Part shown: positions 4,921-5,402 of the stretch, one piece after another
Layout of the letters: each line of letters opens with the position of its first letter
Numbering within the stretch: the stretch's first letter is position 1
Assembly (NCBI GenBank): GCA_002491165.1
Contig: DKVK01000033.1
Location: forward strand, 12,855-18,256
Direction: 5' to 3'
Length of the DNA stretch: 5,402 nt
From: Porphyromonadaceae bacterium UBA7180
Lineage (GTDB): Bacteria; Bacteroidota; Bacteroidia; Bacteroidales; Muribaculaceae
Translations under genes and position numbers: made by a program
Notes under the pieces: model-generated
Told to the model about the DNA's origin: nothing
Databases searched by the model: none
Seen by the model: the letters and a program-made list of their open reading frames with translations, nothing else

Positions 4921-5402
4921 ATGAGCGAATTGAATAAATTCACATCTCCCATCGAAGATTTCGACTGGGATGCCTACGAAAATGGCACAGAAGCTGGTTC
5001 GAAGAGCCGCGAAGATCTGGTGAAGACCTACGACGAATCTCTTAAGACAGCTAAAGACAACGAAGTGGTGACCGGCGTGGTCAAGTCCATCACGAAACGC
5101 GAAGTGCGCGTGGACATCGGCATGAAGAGCGACGCCATCATCCCCGTCAGCGAGTTCCGTTACAACCCCGACCTCAAGGAAGGCGACGAGGTGGAAGTCT
5201 TCATCGAGACACTCGAAGACAAGAACGGCCAGCTGAAACTCTCCCACCGCAAAGCCTGTCAGACACGCTCCTGGGACCGTGTCAACAAGGCCCTCGAAAA
5301 CGACGAAATCATCAAGGGCTATGTCAAGAGCCGCACAAAGGGCGGTATGATTGTCGACGTATTCGGCATCGAAGCCTTCCTCCCCGGCTCGCAGATCGAC
5401 GT
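4921..5402 (+). CDS. rpsA: 30S ribosomal protein S1 (N-terminal 160 residues; runs off the right edge)
   Basis: S1 binds mRNA on the small ribosomal subunit and promotes initiation, especially on messages with weak Shine-Dalgarno sequences. The frame is open from ATG 4921 to the edge, giving 160 complete codons. Residues 1-45 are an acidic N-terminal extension of the kind found in Bacteroidota S1. The first S1 repeat spans about 46-112 (VVTGVVKSITKREVRVDIG, SDAIIPVSEF, GDEVEVFIETLED, LKLSHRKA). The second begins near 129 (IIKGYVKSRTKGGMIVDV, GIEAFLPGSQID), closely paralleling repeats 1 and 2 of E. coli S1. Full length would be near 590 residues, so about three quarters is outside the window. 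It has its own promoter. Neither cmk nor ihfB, the usual proteobacterial neighbours, is upstream. Confidence 0.96.
   Translation, partial: MSELNKFTSPIEDFDWDAYENGTEAGSKSREDLVKTYDESLKTAKDNEVVTGVVKSITKREVRVDIGMKSDAIIPVSEFRYNPDLKEGDEVEVFIETLEDKNGQLKLSHRKACQTRSWDRVNKALENDEIIKGYVKSRTKGGMIVDVFGIEAFLPGSQID

Noticed and set aside
4918..5247. Minus-strand frame of 109 codons
   Set aside because: It is antisense to rpsA, which matches S1 repeats throughout.

Overview
The window looks like a chromosomal segment from a member of Bacteroidota, most likely order Bacteroidales. Four things support this. Protein-coding genes are preceded by the TAnnTTTG-type -7 element of this phylum, three of them with a TTTG about 18-22 bases upstream. 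Start codons lack Shine-Dalgarno sequences. The LptD-like and S1 proteins have the Bacteroidota form. A secreted protein carries a fold resembling the C-terminal sorting domain of type IX secretion cargo. The GC-rich third codon positions would fit a Muribaculaceae-like organism, but that family assignment is a guess.

Layout. The left two thirds is on the minus strand: a 5'-complete but edge-truncated lptD-like outer-membrane LPS assembly gene (1-1518), an HD-domain phosphohydrolase-like gene (1647-2201), and a branched-chain amino acid aminotransferase gene, ilvE (2432-3457). The right third is on the plus strand: a small exported protein that is little more than a signal peptide plus a sorting-domain-like module (3681-4019), an exported SH3-domain protein (4103-4702), and the start of rpsA for ribosomal protein S1 (4921 to the edge). 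The two groups diverge from 3458-3680, which also holds a strong hairpin flanked by T-rich sequence on both strands.

How the genes relate. This is mostly housekeeping and envelope biology: LPS export, branched-chain amino acid synthesis, translation, and two small exported proteins. Most genes seem to be separate transcription units. lptD, ilvE and rpsA each have a recognisable promoter, and hairpins follow ilvE and the SH3 gene. No stretch over 300 bases lacks a gene; the largest gap (2202-2431) holds only short dyads and a terminator-like hairpin.

I found no mobile element, CRISPR array, tRNA, rRNA or defence system, and no convincing new multi-gene system. The points most worth a second look are the structured leader in front of the apparent TTG start of lptD, the cargo-less sorting-domain-like mini-protein, the two-sided hairpin between the divergent genes, and the SH3 gene, whose codon use differs from its neighbours.
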